Positions 7,732 through 16,345 of a DNA stretch of 64,000 bases are shown here, piece by piece. The DNA comes from Cyanobacterium sp. Dongsha4 (GTDB lineage: Bacteria; Cyanobacteriota; Cyanobacteriia; Cyanobacteriales; Cyanobacteriaceae), in NCBI RefSeq assembly GCF_036345015.1, contig NZ_CP084098.1:682001-746000 (forward strand), in the 5' to 3' direction. The position numbers and the translations under genes are program-made. Each line of letters opens with the position of its first letter. The stretch's first letter is position 1. The notes beneath the pieces were generated by a model, which was not told the origin of the DNA, made no database searches, and saw only the letters and a list, made by a program, of their open reading frames with translations.

Positions 7732-10245
7732 TTAAAGGCTATGTTGTTGAATAATAAAACTTTGGACTTTATCTCGATATACCTGTAAATGTTCGTCCAC
7801 CCATTCTCGACTATCACTATTCGCATAAATATGAACGAGAGGTTCACCGCCATCAGGTAAAATTAAAACCCAATTATCAGTATGATTTTCTTTTATTTTG
7901 ACTCCATCAATTAGTTCTAACTTTTCAGGGGATTCAGTTTCAATGAGATAACGCATTAATGAGCCTTTCGTTTTAGAAGGGCAACGGAGGGTAATGGATT
8001 TATGACAAACCATCGGCAGTTCACTTTTTACCTGTGTTAAAGAGCGCTCTTGAACGGTTAACATTTCTATTAATTTGGCAATGGTAAACATCGCATCAAA
8101 ACCGGGGTGCAACTTCGGAAAAATAAAACCCATGTCTCCACTTCCTCCTAACACCACATTAGCAGTATTTTGACTGGTTTCCATTAAAGCACTGGGATTG
8201 ACTTTTGTGCGAATAACTTTACCATCGTGGCGACGGGCAATTTGTTCCACAGCAGAGGATGTATTCATAGGCACAACAACAGTACCTCTAGGATGTGCCG
8301 TGAGAATTGTATTCACCATTAAAGCTGTTAATTCTTCCCCTCGAATTTGAATACCTGATTCATCCACTAAAATTAATAATTCACCATTAGCAGATACTTG
8401 GACTCCAAAGTTTGCTTTTAGAGCCTCTACCACATGACCTAATTGAGAAAGCAAATTTTCCCTTTCAATGTTAGAAATTGCCCTTTGACGGAGACTAGCA
8501 TTCAAAACAACGGCATCACAACCAAATTTTGCCAATAGTTGGGGTAAGATTGCCCCTGAAACTGAATAAACATAATCAATGACAATTTTGGTGTCACTAT
8601 TACGAATAGCCTCTAAATTGAGTTGAGTTTCAAAGGTTTTGCGGTATGTATCCACTACCTGAGCAGGATATGACATATCACCAATATCAATGGCTTGTAC
8701 TCTTCTTAAGTCTTCTTTAAAATATGCCCCTTCAATTTTCTTTTCTTTGGCTTTGGAAATATTAATTCCATTAGTATCAAAAAATTCAATTAACATATAG
8801 TCATGGCGATCGGGATGCAACCTCACATGAATTCCCCCTGATACTCCTAACTTGGGAGTCATGGTTCGAGAAATGGGAATTGCCGCCGCTTCTAAATTTT
8901 GTACATCTATACCTACAGACATCAAACCTGCAATTAAAGAACGACTTACCATTCTTGATACTGTGCGTTGATCTCTGGATACAACAACACTACTGCCTGA
9001 TTTTAAGGTTGAACCATAAGCCGCCCCCAATTTAACGGCAAATTCTGGGGTGATGTCAATGTTTGCGAGTCCCGTTACTCCCCTTTGTCCAAAGAGGTTA
9101 CTATGGGCTATATTTCCCCAAATCAGGTTAATATTAAGCATTGCTCCAGGCTCAATTCTTTTGTTTGGCCAAACTCTGACACCGATGTTAATTTGAGATT
9201 CTTCACCAATGTTACACAGAGAACCGATTACTGCTCCTTCTAAAATTTGCGATCGCCGATCTATTCTTGTCCCTCGTGCTATAATACAAGCTGATAAAGA
9301 AGATTCTTCTCCCACAATAACGCCATTCCAGATAATAGGTCGATGAAGTTCTGCATCGTCACCAATGGTCACATTGTCACCAATAATTGTACCAGCAAGA
9401 ATTTTTGCTCTTTCACCGATACGGCAGTTGCTACCAATTAAGACAGGACTTTCCACAATGGCAGTGGGATGAATGTAAGTATTTTCCCCAATCCACACTC
9501 CTTGGTCTATTTCTCGATAGGGGAATTGTAATTCTACTTCTTTTTCTAGTGCCGAATAATGTGCCTCTCGATAGGCTTCTAAATGTCCTACATCGCACCA
9601 ATAAGCATCAGCAATGTAACCATACATAGGTTCTCCCATGTCCAAAAGTTGAGGGAATAAATCTTTGGAAAAATCACATTCTTCATCTTGGGGCAAATAT
9701 TTTAATACTTCAGGTTCTAATATATAAGTACCAGTATTGACGGTATCGGAAAAAATTTCACTGGTGGAGGGTTTTTCTAAAAATCTTTGAATTCTGTTTT
9801 CTTGATCAGTAATAACAACACCAAACTCAAGGGGATTTGGTACTCTGGTCAAAATTAAAGTTGCTTTTGATTTTTTGGCTCGGTGAAATGCGATCGCATC
9901 TTGTAAGTTAAAATCAGCAATACTGTCACCACTAATGACCAAAAAAGTATCATCTAGCATTTCTTCAATATTCTTCACACAACCAGCAGTACCTAAAGGT
10001 TGTTCTTCTTCAACAGCATAATTGAGATTAACACCAAAATCTCGACCATCTTGAAAATAATCTCGCATCACATCGGGGAGATAATGAAGAGTAGCAATAA
10101 TTTCATGAATACCATGACGTTTGAGCAAATTGATGATGTGTTCTGCAATGGGTCTGTTTAAAACTGGAACCATCGGCTTAGGTAGGTTACAAGTCAATGG
10201 ACGTAACCTTGTCCCAGAACCTCCAGCCATTAAAACAGCACGCAT
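7732..10245 (-). CDS. Mannose-1-phosphate guanylyltransferase/phosphomannomutase-like fusion
   Basis: This 837-residue cytoplasmic fusion has three parts. Residues 1-235 are a nucleotidyltransferase with MAGGSGTRLRPLTCNLPKP at the N-terminus. Residues about 245-370 form a left-handed beta-helix of hexapeptide repeats. Residues about 380-837 resemble the phosphohexomutase fold, with VVVSRDQRTVSRMV in domain I. The mutase part lacks the usual phosphoserine motif (T-x-SHNP); the equivalent region reads GVSGGIHVRLHP, so mutase activity is doubtful. Cyanobacterial fusions of this type are annotated as mannose-1-phosphate guanylyltransferases that supply GDP-mannose, or as sugar-nucleotide enzymes of unproven specificity. 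Monocistronic, convergent with lgt. The nucleotidyltransferase assignment is firm; the sugar specificity is inference. Confidence 0.88.
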   Translation of the reverse strand: MRAVLMAGGSGTRLRPLTCNLPKPMVPVLNRPIAEHIINLLKRHGIHEIIATLHYLPDVMRDYFQDGRDFGVNLNYAVEEEQPLGTAGCVKNIEEMLDDTFLVISGDSIADFNLQDAIAFHRAKKSKATLILTRVPNPLEFGVVITDQENRIQRFLEKPSTSEIFSDTVNTGTYILEPEVLKYLPQDEECDFSKDLFPQLLDMGEPMYGYIADAYWCDVGHLEAYREAHYSALEKEVELQFPYREIDQGVWIGENTYIHPTAIVESPVLIGSNCRIGERAKILAGTIIGDNVTIGDDAELHRPIIWNGVIVGEESSLSACIIARGTRIDRRSQILEGAVIGSLCNIGEESQINIGVRVWPNKRIEPGAMLNINLIWGNIAHSNLFGQRGVTGLANIDITPEFAVKLGAAYGSTLKSGSSVVVSRDQRTVSRMVSRSLIAGLMSVGIDVQNLEAAAIPISRTMTPKLGVSGGIHVRLHPDRHDYMLIEFFDTNGINISKAKEKKIEGAYFKEDLRRVQAIDIGDMSYPAQVVDTYRKTFETQLNLEAIRNSDTKIVIDYVYSVSGAILPQLLAKFGCDAVVLNASLRQRAISNIERENLLSQLGHVVEALKANFGVQVSANGELLILVDESGIQIRGEELTALMVNTILTAHPRGTVVVPMNTSSAVEQIARRHDGKVIRTKVNPSALMETSQNTANVVLGGSGDMGFIFPKLHPGFDAMFTIAKLIEMLTVQERSLTQVKSELPMVCHKSITLRCPSKTKGSLMRYLIETESPEKLELIDGVKIKENHTDNWVLILPDGGEPLVHIYANSDSREWVDEHLQVYRDKVQSFIIQQHSL

Positions 10246-10620
10246 ATAACCTCCTACTCTCTATGATGATCAATTATTAAATGTAAACTATTTTTTCGTA
10301 ATATTAAATCATTATTTATCTTTCTTAATTGAAATACTGTGGTTTCTGTTACTTAAAAATAACTTCAGTTCGGTTTAAAAATATCTGATAAAGGCAGGTT
10401 TCAGGTAGCAGGTTTAATATGATAAAAATACCATCAGTCATTACCTCAATTGCGACAAAACATAGCTTTTATTTATCTAAATGATAATAATTATAAGTAG
10501 AAAGAATATAAGATCATGAAAAATGTAGCTAAAATTTCACTGTGGGAACATAAATTATTAAATAATCGGCTTATACTGAAGAATCTAAATATCAAAGAAA
10601 TTTAATAAAAAGTGAATAAT
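10246..10620. other. Gene-free spacer upstream of dgkA
   Basis: This divergent spacer between the fusion gene and dgkA is AT-rich. It holds one copy of dispersed repeat B (10362-10412) and should contain promoters for both genes, but I see no convincing -35/-10 pair. Confidence 0.5.
10362..10412 (+). repeat. Dispersed repeat B, copy 2
   Basis: The segment begins ACTTCAGTTCGGTTTAAAAA, continues TATCTGATAAAGGCAGG and ends in CAGG-rich sequence. It matches copies at 6440 and 15048 with few differences over the first 30 bases. Confidence 0.75.
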
Positions 10621-11148
10621 ATGCCTAAATTTCAATTAATCAGCAATGAGCAACCAATTACTTCTCAAAGTGATTCCCAGCAATTTCTGACACAACAACC
10701 AGTTCATCATAACTTCTCTTCAGAAAAAACTTATCATTACAAGTCAGAAAAACGTTATCTAGCTTGGAAAGTAGCCACCAATTTGGGATTGAGTTTTAGA
10801 TATGCTTGGCAGGGAGTAAAATATGCCTTTACCACTCAACGCAATTTTCGGATTCACACGGTAATGACTAGCGTGGCTTTAGCTTTAGGATTTTATCTTC
10901 ATGCAACCACTGTCGAAATGGCTTTAATTTCCCTGACTTGTGCTATGGTAATGGTTTTGGAATTGTTGAATACTGCTTTGGAGTCTGTAGTTGATCTTAC
11001 CGTCAAGCAGACTTATCATGACTTAGCAAAAATTGCCAAAGATTGTGCGGCAGGAGCTGTTTTAATTGGTTCTATGGCTTCTCTATTGGTGGCAGGTTTT
11101 ATTTTGTTACCTCATGGGATAGACTTAATAATCTCAATCTTAAGCTAA
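10621..11148 (+). CDS. dgkA: Diacylglycerol kinase / undecaprenol kinase family membrane protein
   Basis: A small integral membrane lipid kinase that phosphorylates diacylglycerol or undecaprenol with ATP. From the ATG at 10621 it has 175 residues; an in-frame GTG at 10612 would add three. The first 55 residues are a polar extension. The conserved core follows: SFRYAWQGVKYAFTTQRNFRIH, two hydrophobic spans, the family motif ELLNTALESVVDL near residues 112-124, and a third span at the C-terminus. It is followed 24 bases later by trpG and then the MBL-fold gene on the same strand, so the three may be co-transcribed. The Gram-positive-type undecaprenol kinase activity cannot be told from diacylglycerol kinase by sequence alone. 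Confidence 0.9.
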   Translation: MPKFQLISNEQPITSQSDSQQFLTQQPVHHNFSSEKTYHYKSEKRYLAWKVATNLGLSFRYAWQGVKYAFTTQRNFRIHTVMTSVALALGFYLHATTVEMALISLTCAMVMVLELLNTALESVVDLTVKQTYHDLAKIAKDCAAGAVLIGSMASLLVAGFILLPHGIDLIISILS

Positions 11149-11172
11149 AAATTATATAGAGGAGAAAACAGG

Positions 11173-11763
11173 TTGATTCTGGTTATCGATAATTACGATA
11201 GTTTTACTTACAATTTAGTACAGTATCTAGGTGAACTAGCTACGGATTACAAGGTAGCACAGGACATTAGGGTTGTTCGCAATGATCAAATTTCTTTAGC
11301 AGAAATTTCCGCTTTAAAGCCAGATGCGATCGTAATTTCTCCCGGTCCTGGAACTCCTGATTCTGCTGGTATTTGTTTAGAATTAGTCGAAAAATTAGGT
11401 CAAGAATATCCCATTTTAGGGGTTTGTTTGGGACATCAGACTATTGGACAGGTTTTTGGGGGAAAAGTGGTATCCGCACCAGTGTTAATGCACGGAAAAA
11501 CATCAGAAATTAAACACAACAACATCGGAGTTTTTCAAGATTTACCTAACCCTTTGACCGCCACTCGTTATCATAGTTTAATTGTGGAAAAAGAGACTAT
11601 TCCCCCTGTTTTAGAAATAACTGCATGGACAGAAGATGGAATTGTAATGGGAATTCGTCATCAAGAATTTAGACATATTCAAGGAGTTCAATTTCATCCT
11701 GAGAGCATCCTTACCGATTCTGGGTTAAAATTATTAGGCAATTTCCTGAAAGATTTAGATTAA
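11173..11763 (+). CDS. trpG: Anthranilate/aminodeoxychorismate synthase glutamine amidotransferase subunit
   Basis: This class I glutamine amidotransferase supplies ammonia to anthranilate synthase component I (tryptophan) or to aminodeoxychorismate synthase (folate). The 196-residue protein opens with MILVIDNYDSFTYNLVQYLG. It has the oxyanion segment SPGPGTP (56-62), the nucleophile Cys85 in GVCLGHQTIGQ and the His-Glu dyad in QFHPES near the end. The start codon is TTG at 11173, supported by AGGAG at 11160-11164 eight bases upstream and by the conserved N-terminus. It follows dgkA closely, and its stop overlaps the start of the next gene by one base (TAATG). The trpE/pabB partner is not in the window, so pabA is an equally fair name. 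Confidence 0.93.
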   Translation: MILVIDNYDSFTYNLVQYLGELATDYKVAQDIRVVRNDQISLAEISALKPDAIVISPGPGTPDSAGICLELVEKLGQEYPILGVCLGHQTIGQVFGGKVVSAPVLMHGKTSEIKHNNIGVFQDLPNPLTATRYHSLIVEKETIPPVLEITAWTEDGIVMGIRHQEFRHIQGVQFHPESILTDSGLKLLGNFLKDLD

Positions 11764-12542
11764 TGAGTATGAAACGCCGTGATTGGATTCGCTTCACAAG
11801 CTGTGGTTTGTTAACTACTTTTTTAACTCTCAAGTATTCTCCCTCTAGCTCTGCTCAAAATAATACGGGGGTTACAATTCAATGGCTAGGTCATAGTGCT
11901 TTTGTTTTCAGCAATCCTCAAGCGAAAATTTTGGTTAATCCTTTTACGCCTTTAGGTTGTACCGCAGGATACCCCAAACCAAATCCAGAAGTAGAAATTG
12001 TGATGATTAGCAGTCGCTTGTTAGATGAAGGTTCGGCGGCAGGTTTACCAAATAATCCTCAATTAATGGTTGAACCGGGGGTATATCAAGTAAAAGCGAT
12101 CGAATTTCAGGGCATCAAAACTTTTCATGACAGAGAAGGAGGTAGAAGATTTGGTGATAACGTGGCATGGAAATGGACTCAGGGAGGTTTAAAAATTCTT
12201 CATTTGGGGGGAATCGCCTCTCCCATTGATATTGAACAAAGAATTCTTATGGGTTCTCCTGATGTCTTATTTGTACCTGTAGGGGGAAGTGCTAAAGCCT
12301 ATAATGCCCAAGAAGCGATCGCAGCTATTAAGGCTTTAAATCCCAAAGTTGTCTTCCCCACTCAATATTTAACCGATGCGGCTGAACCGGGGAAATGCGA
12401 CTTAGCAAGGGTAGATGAATTTTTAGAACTAGCCAAGCAAGAAGAGGATATGGGTATCAAAATCATTCAGGGAAACCAAACTACCATCAAACCCCAAGAC
12501 TTACCGCCAAAAGGTACTTTAATTAGAGTTTTCAGCAATTAG
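11763..12542 (+). CDS. MBL-fold protein, Tat-like signal, metal-ligand motif lost
   Basis: A 259-residue protein of the UlaG-like metallo-beta-lactamase fold. The N-terminus MSMKRRDWIRFTSCGLLTTF has twin arginines before a hydrophobic stretch, as in a Tat signal, with a possible cleavage near SSSAQN. The fold is visible in WLGHSAFVF, ILVNPF and FVPVGG. The diagnostic HxHxDH metal-binding motif is replaced by SSRLLDEGSAA, and the later His positions also look different (HLGGIAS), so hydrolase activity by the usual binuclear zinc mechanism is doubtful. I recall the same replacement in cyanobacterial relatives, so it is probably not a local mutation. It overlaps trpG by one base, which suggests translational coupling. 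Function unknown. Confidence 0.82.
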   Translation: MSMKRRDWIRFTSCGLLTTFLTLKYSPSSSAQNNTGVTIQWLGHSAFVFSNPQAKILVNPFTPLGCTAGYPKPNPEVEIVMISSRLLDEGSAAGLPNNPQLMVEPGVYQVKAIEFQGIKTFHDREGGRRFGDNVAWKWTQGGLKILHLGGIASPIDIEQRILMGSPDVLFVPVGGSAKAYNAQEAIAAIKALNPKVVFPTQYLTDAAEPGKCDLARVDEFLELAKQEEDMGIKIIQGNQTTIKPQDLPPKGTLIRVFSN

Positions 12543-12555
12543 TGAATAGATTTCT

Positions 12556-12720
12556 CCAAAAGGACAAGGGGCAAAGGGCAAAGGTAAATAGTTGATAATT
12601 AATAACTTCTAACTCTTAACTCCTAACTCCTAACTAGTTTCTCTCTAACACCCCAATACCCCAAAACCGTAAGGGTTGAATATATTAAACCTTTACCACC
12701 TGCAACCCGAAACCTCTTTC
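12556..12720 (+). repeat. Composite heptamer repeat element (forward orientation)
   Basis: The order of modules is GGGGCAAAGGGCAAAGG, TAAATAGTTGATAATTAATA, a run of TAACTCY heptamers, TAGTTTCTCTCTAACACC, CCAATACCCC, then ACCTGCAACCCGAAACCT. The same order recurs at 22667, 50430 and 55424, and as the reverse complement at 6470. It fills most of the 200-base spacer before the permease gene. Confidence 0.8.
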
Positions 12721-12742
12721 TAAACTTTGAACTCAAAAAAAT

Positions 12743-13621
12743 ATGACTTCTTCCCGTTGGTTAAAAACTCTTAATCCTTATCTATTTCTCCTTCCTGCTT
12801 TAATAGTTTTAGGGATTATTGTCTTTTTTCCCGCAATACAGGCTTTTTCTCTGAGTTTTACCCGTTACGAATATGATTTAACTCAACCACCTGAATGGAT
12901 TGGTTGGGAAAACTTTCGACAGTTGAGCGAAGACAAGGTATTTCGACAGACTTTAATTAATACCTTTATCTATTTACTTGGTGTTGTACCTCCTTTAGTT
13001 ATTCTCTCTCTATTGTTAGCGATTCTTGTCAATCAGAAATTAAAAGCAATTACTTGGTTTCGAGGAGCTTACTATACACCTGTAGTTGTTTCCATGGTAG
13101 TGGCAGGATTGGCTTGGAAGGGTCTTTATTGGTCAAATGGTCTTTTTAATCAATTTTTGCGTAGCATAGGCTTAGAGGACGGCATTCCTTGGTTAACTAG
13201 CCCTAATTGGGCAATCTGGAGCTTAATGATTGTCACCATTTGGAAAGGTTTAGGGTACTACATGGTTATCTATTTGGCAGGATTACAAAGTATTTCCCCA
13301 GAATTGTATGAAGCAGGTGCAATTGACGGTTCAGATGGTTGGCGTAAACATCTTGATATTACAATCCCTTTGATGAGTCCTTATATTTTTTTGGTGGCAG
13401 TAATTTCAGCATTAAGTGCAACTAAAGTTTTTGAAGAAGTTTATCTTCTCACTCAGGGAGGCCCCCGCAACGCTTCTAAAACAGTAGTCTATTATCTTTA
13501 TGAAAAAGCATTTAAAGAGTTAGACATTAGTTATGCTTGTACGATGGGATTAGTTTTATTTGTTTTTATTTTAGTTTTATCAATTGCTAATTTATATCTT
13601 TCAAAAAGAGTCAATAATTAG
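12743..13621 (+). CDS. Sugar ABC transporter permease (MalF/UgpA type), orphan
   Basis: A 292-residue inner-membrane permease of the carbohydrate uptake (CUT1) family. It has about six hydrophobic spans starting with FLLPALIVLGIIVFFPAIQA. The cytoplasmic EAA loop that docks on the ATPase reads YEAGAIDGSDGWRKHLDITI, near residues 191-210, followed by PLMSPYIF. GGPRNAS and the C-terminal spans are also typical. Such permeases normally pair with a MalG-type permease, a binding protein and an ATPase, but none is adjacent: upstream is a repeat spacer and downstream a convergent unrelated gene. The partners must be elsewhere. The substrate (maltose-like, glycerol-3-phosphate or glucosylglycerol) cannot be assigned. 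Confidence 0.92.
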   Translation: MTSSRWLKTLNPYLFLLPALIVLGIIVFFPAIQAFSLSFTRYEYDLTQPPEWIGWENFRQLSEDKVFRQTLINTFIYLLGVVPPLVILSLLLAILVNQKLKAITWFRGAYYTPVVVSMVVAGLAWKGLYWSNGLFNQFLRSIGLEDGIPWLTSPNWAIWSLMIVTIWKGLGYYMVIYLAGLQSISPELYEAGAIDGSDGWRKHLDITIPLMSPYIFLVAVISALSATKVFEEVYLLTQGGPRNASKTVVYYLYEKAFKELDISYACTMGLVLFVFILVLSIANLYLSKRVNN

Positions 13622-13758
13622 GGGTTGGTGGAAAATGGTGTTATGACCATAAGCAATAAGCCAGAGTATGATTTATTATTAATTGAAGTTAATTACTGTT
13701 TTACATTTTTCTCTTAACTCTCAATAAAAATAAAATCAATTTATCTACTTTTTTTATC

Positions 13759-14202
13759 TTATAAACATTGTAATTGTTTGTGTAAATAACGTTGTCCTGA
13801 TCTACTACTATAAAACAGTAAATCTGTCAAAACTTTAAGGGCTAAAGATAGTTTTTGTTCTTGATTCAAATTGAGGGATAAATTTTCTTCTGATTCAGAT
13901 AAACTAGAGAAGTTATCAAGATATTCTTTGACTATTCCATAGTAGTTATTCTGTTCAGAGTTTTCTATTTGTTCAAGCAAAGAACAAGCCCTTCTGATTA
14001 ATTCTTCGTTTTTTTGCAATACTTTACTTATATATTCTACCACTAAATCAAGCTCAGATTTACTAATAGGAATAACCATTGATTCTAGTTTAATTCCTAG
14101 TGCTAAAACACCTAAATAAATTAGCTTTATTTTATTAGGAGTAAGGTTCACTTTTTCTACATCAATAAAATTTTCTTGCCCGTTATCTTGTTCTTCTAAC
14201 AT
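13759..14202 (-). CDS. DUF3038-like cyanobacterial protein
   Basis: A 147-residue, probably all-helical soluble protein without membrane spans or a signal peptide. The segments NEELIRRACSLLEQ and LALKVLTDLLFYSSRSGQRYL match what I remember of the cyanobacterial DUF3038 family (HQELIRRAVGLLEQ and ALKLLIDLLFYS...GHRRLW); this is from memory and was not searched. The middle is rich in Asn, Ser and Glu. It is transcribed divergently from birA with only 11 bases between the two start codons, so each promoter must lie inside, or very near, the other gene. Function unknown. Confidence 0.75.
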   Translation of the reverse strand: MLEEQDNGQENFIDVEKVNLTPNKIKLIYLGVLALGIKLESMVIPISKSELDLVVEYISKVLQKNEELIRRACSLLEQIENSEQNNYYGIVKEYLDNFSSLSESEENLSLNLNQEQKLSLALKVLTDLLFYSSRSGQRYLHKQLQCL

Positions 14203-14213
14203 ATCACTACAAT

Positions 14214-15038
14214 ATGAATAAAATAGTTTTTAAATTACCAGAAACTTTTGCTTATAATCTTTTTAAGCTCAATCAAATAGATTGTTATTTATACGATACC
14301 TTAACTTCTACTAATGACCAAGTATGGTTACTGGAAAAGCAAAATAATATTCCCTTTCCATTCGTGGTTATGGCAAAGCAACAAACTGCAGGAAAAGGGC
14401 AAAGAGGTAATATTTGGCGATCGCATCTCGGTGGTTTATACTTAAGTTTAGGTTTAGAGTTAAACTTGCCTGTTGATTGTTTACACCATCTTACCCTATT
14501 CAGTGCAAGCGAGATCGCATCTGAGTTTAATAAGATAAAAATTCCTGTCGCCATTAAGTGGTTAAACGACTTGATTTTGGAAGGCAAAAAATTAGGGGGT
14601 ATTTTATGGGAAACAAAAATAGAGAAATCGATAATCAAAAAAGCGGTTATTGGAATTGGCATTAATTATCAAAATAATTCTCCAACCAATGGAATCAGTT
14701 TAAACGATTATTTGTGTGTTGGTGAAAATCCTGATATTGATAGTATAGAAAAAATAGGTTTTTTCGTGATTAAAGCAATAATGAATGGTTATTACTTTTA
14801 CAAAAATTATGGCATTGATTCTGTCATCAAAGAATATAATAGCCGACTTTATAATCACAAAGAAACAGCACTAATTAATCAGCAAAAAGGAGAAATATTA
14901 GGAGTTAATAAAAACGCTCATTTATTGATGAAAGTTTGCTCTCAAAATGCAAAAACTATCATCAAGTTATCTCCTGAAAAATATAGTATTAGTTACAATA
15001 AAAATTCTCAAGGATACTTTGTATTAGAAGGAAAATAA
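14214..15038 (+). CDS. birA: Biotin--[acetyl-CoA carboxylase] ligase
   Basis: This cytoplasmic enzyme makes biotinyl-AMP and transfers biotin to the carboxyl carrier protein of acetyl-CoA carboxylase. It has 274 residues and lacks the N-terminal repressor HTH of E. coli BirA, as in most cyanobacteria. The substrate motifs are present: YDTLTSTND near residue 27, GKGQRGNIWRS (biotin/ATP loop) near 61-71, LYLSLGLEL, and the catalytic KWLNDLILEGKKLGGILWE near 119-137, then GIGINYQNN. The C-terminal domain is short and divergent. It starts 11 bases from a divergent DUF3038-like gene, and I see no clear Shine-Dalgarno sequence in that gap. Downstream is a dispersed repeat and a convergent phosphoesterase gene. 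Confidence 0.93.
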   Translation: MNKIVFKLPETFAYNLFKLNQIDCYLYDTLTSTNDQVWLLEKQNNIPFPFVVMAKQQTAGKGQRGNIWRSHLGGLYLSLGLELNLPVDCLHHLTLFSASEIASEFNKIKIPVAIKWLNDLILEGKKLGGILWETKIEKSIIKKAVIGIGINYQNNSPTNGISLNDYLCVGENPDIDSIEKIGFFVIKAIMNGYYFYKNYGIDSVIKEYNSRLYNHKETALINQQKGEILGVNKNAHLLMKVCSQNAKTIIKLSPEKYSISYNKNSQGYFVLEGK

Positions 15039-15047
15039 AGTTATTTA

Positions 15048-15095
15048 ACCTCAGTTTGACTTAAAAATATCAGATAAAGTAAGGTATCAGGTTCA
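15048..15095 (+). repeat. Dispersed repeat B, copy 3
   Basis: The segment begins ACCTCAGTTTGACTTAAAAA, continues TATCAGATAAAGTAAGG and ends ATCAGGTTCAACG. It lies nine bases after the birA stop and matches copies at 6440 and 10362. Confidence 0.75.
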
Positions 15096-15205
15096 ACGAA
15101 GTAATGATAATTATTAATAAATAGAAGTAACAAAATCAGGAGTTTTTATTCTTAACTATTATCTATTTGCTTTTTCTTTTCCTTGACTTACTAAAAAAAT
15201 CTAAT

Positions 15206-15958
15206 CTAAGTTATAAAAATATAATCACAATAGGTTTTAAAAGACTTATCCTCAAATATTTCGATTATTCGATAGCCTGATAAAGTATTAGCAATTTGAA
15301 AATGGGGTTTATGTCTGTCAATTTGAAACATTGTTGATGGAGTAAGAAAAAGATGTATATTTTGATAGGAAATATAGCTTTCTTGGTGATAATGTCCACA
15401 AAAAAATCTAAAAGTCTTGTTTGATATAGTTGAGAGTTTTTCTTTGATAATTTCCCAGTTTGCCAATGAGTGGTTATTATCCATAAATGGAGAAGCACAA
15501 GTCATAGGAGGATGATGGATAAAAATAATTGTATTGTCATCCGTGGATTCAATTAACCAATCAATTTGAGTATCAGAAAGTAATTTATCATTAGTATCTA
15601 AACATAAAATATTTATGCCTGACAAATTTAATTGATAGTTAAGTTTATTTTTTTCAATATCAATCAGAAACGGCAAATTAAAAACCTGTTTCATGTTATC
15701 AACATTATCATGATTACCTGCCATCCAAATAATTTTACTGTTATAGTTTTCTGTTTTTTTTGCTAACCACTCATAAGAATTTAAACTACCCTTATCGCTA
15801 ATATCCCCAGAAAAAATAATTAAGTCAAAATCTTTTTTTTCAATAGTTTGCTCAAAAACCATGGCCAGTTTATCATAAACATTATGCCCATGAGTTGTGG
15901 ATTTTTCGTCAAGATGAGTGTCTGTGATTTGTAATATTTTTTTTATTGCTACTACCAT
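15206..15958 (-). CDS. Metallophosphoesterase, CpdA-like
   Basis: A 250-residue calcineurin-like phosphoesterase of the 3',5'-cyclic-AMP phosphodiesterase (CpdA) group. All five metal-ligand blocks can be read in order: QITDTHLD (residues 10-17), FSGDISDKGS, WMAGNHDN, IFIHHPPM and FFCGHYHQE. No signal peptide is visible, so it is expected in the cytoplasm. The gene is convergent with birA across a short degraded repeat (15160-15195, CTATTTGCTTTTTCTTTTCC) and has a long upstream spacer. Relatives hydrolyse cyclic nucleotides or other phosphodiesters; the true substrate here is not determinable from sequence. Confidence 0.9.
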   Translation of the reverse strand: MVVAIKKILQITDTHLDEKSTTHGHNVYDKLAMVFEQTIEKKDFDLIIFSGDISDKGSLNSYEWLAKKTENYNSKIIWMAGNHDNVDNMKQVFNLPFLIDIEKNKLNYQLNLSGINILCLDTNDKLLSDTQIDWLIESTDDNTIIFIHHPPMTCASPFMDNNHSLANWEIIKEKLSTISNKTFRFFCGHYHQESYISYQNIHLFLTPSTMFQIDRHKPHFQIANTLSGYRIIEIFEDKSFKTYCDYIFIT

Positions 15959-16345
15959 TTATTTTTATCAATAAAAATACTTAAAATTCTTCCCGTTAAA
16001 AGAACGATTGCCGTGTTTTAGTTTTATTCTATAGTAAAAGACTAATATTCCCACTTTGAAAAAGTAACGCTTTACTTATATGTCTTGTTACATTTTCCCT
16101 ACTATCCATGAAAAAACACATATCTTAATTCTTGACTGACTAACCAATCAGAAAATAAATACATAGAATAACCGAACTAAAAATGACGGAAAACCAGAAA
16201 GAATAAAATATTATAGTTTTTCTTGTTGATTTATAATAGAAAGTGAATTAAAAATAAGATTTTTTAGTAATAATTATTTACATTTTTTCCTAGTTATTAG
16301 TAATTAATAATTAATCACTCTGAAAACAAGGAGAATTATTTTTTT
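15959..16345. other. Gene-free divergent spacer
   Basis: 387 AT-rich bases lie between the phosphoesterase and the site-2 protease. The only signal I can support is AAGGAG at 16328-16333, a strong ribosome-binding site 12 bases before the protease ATG. No clear promoter pair or repeat was seen. Confidence 0.5.
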
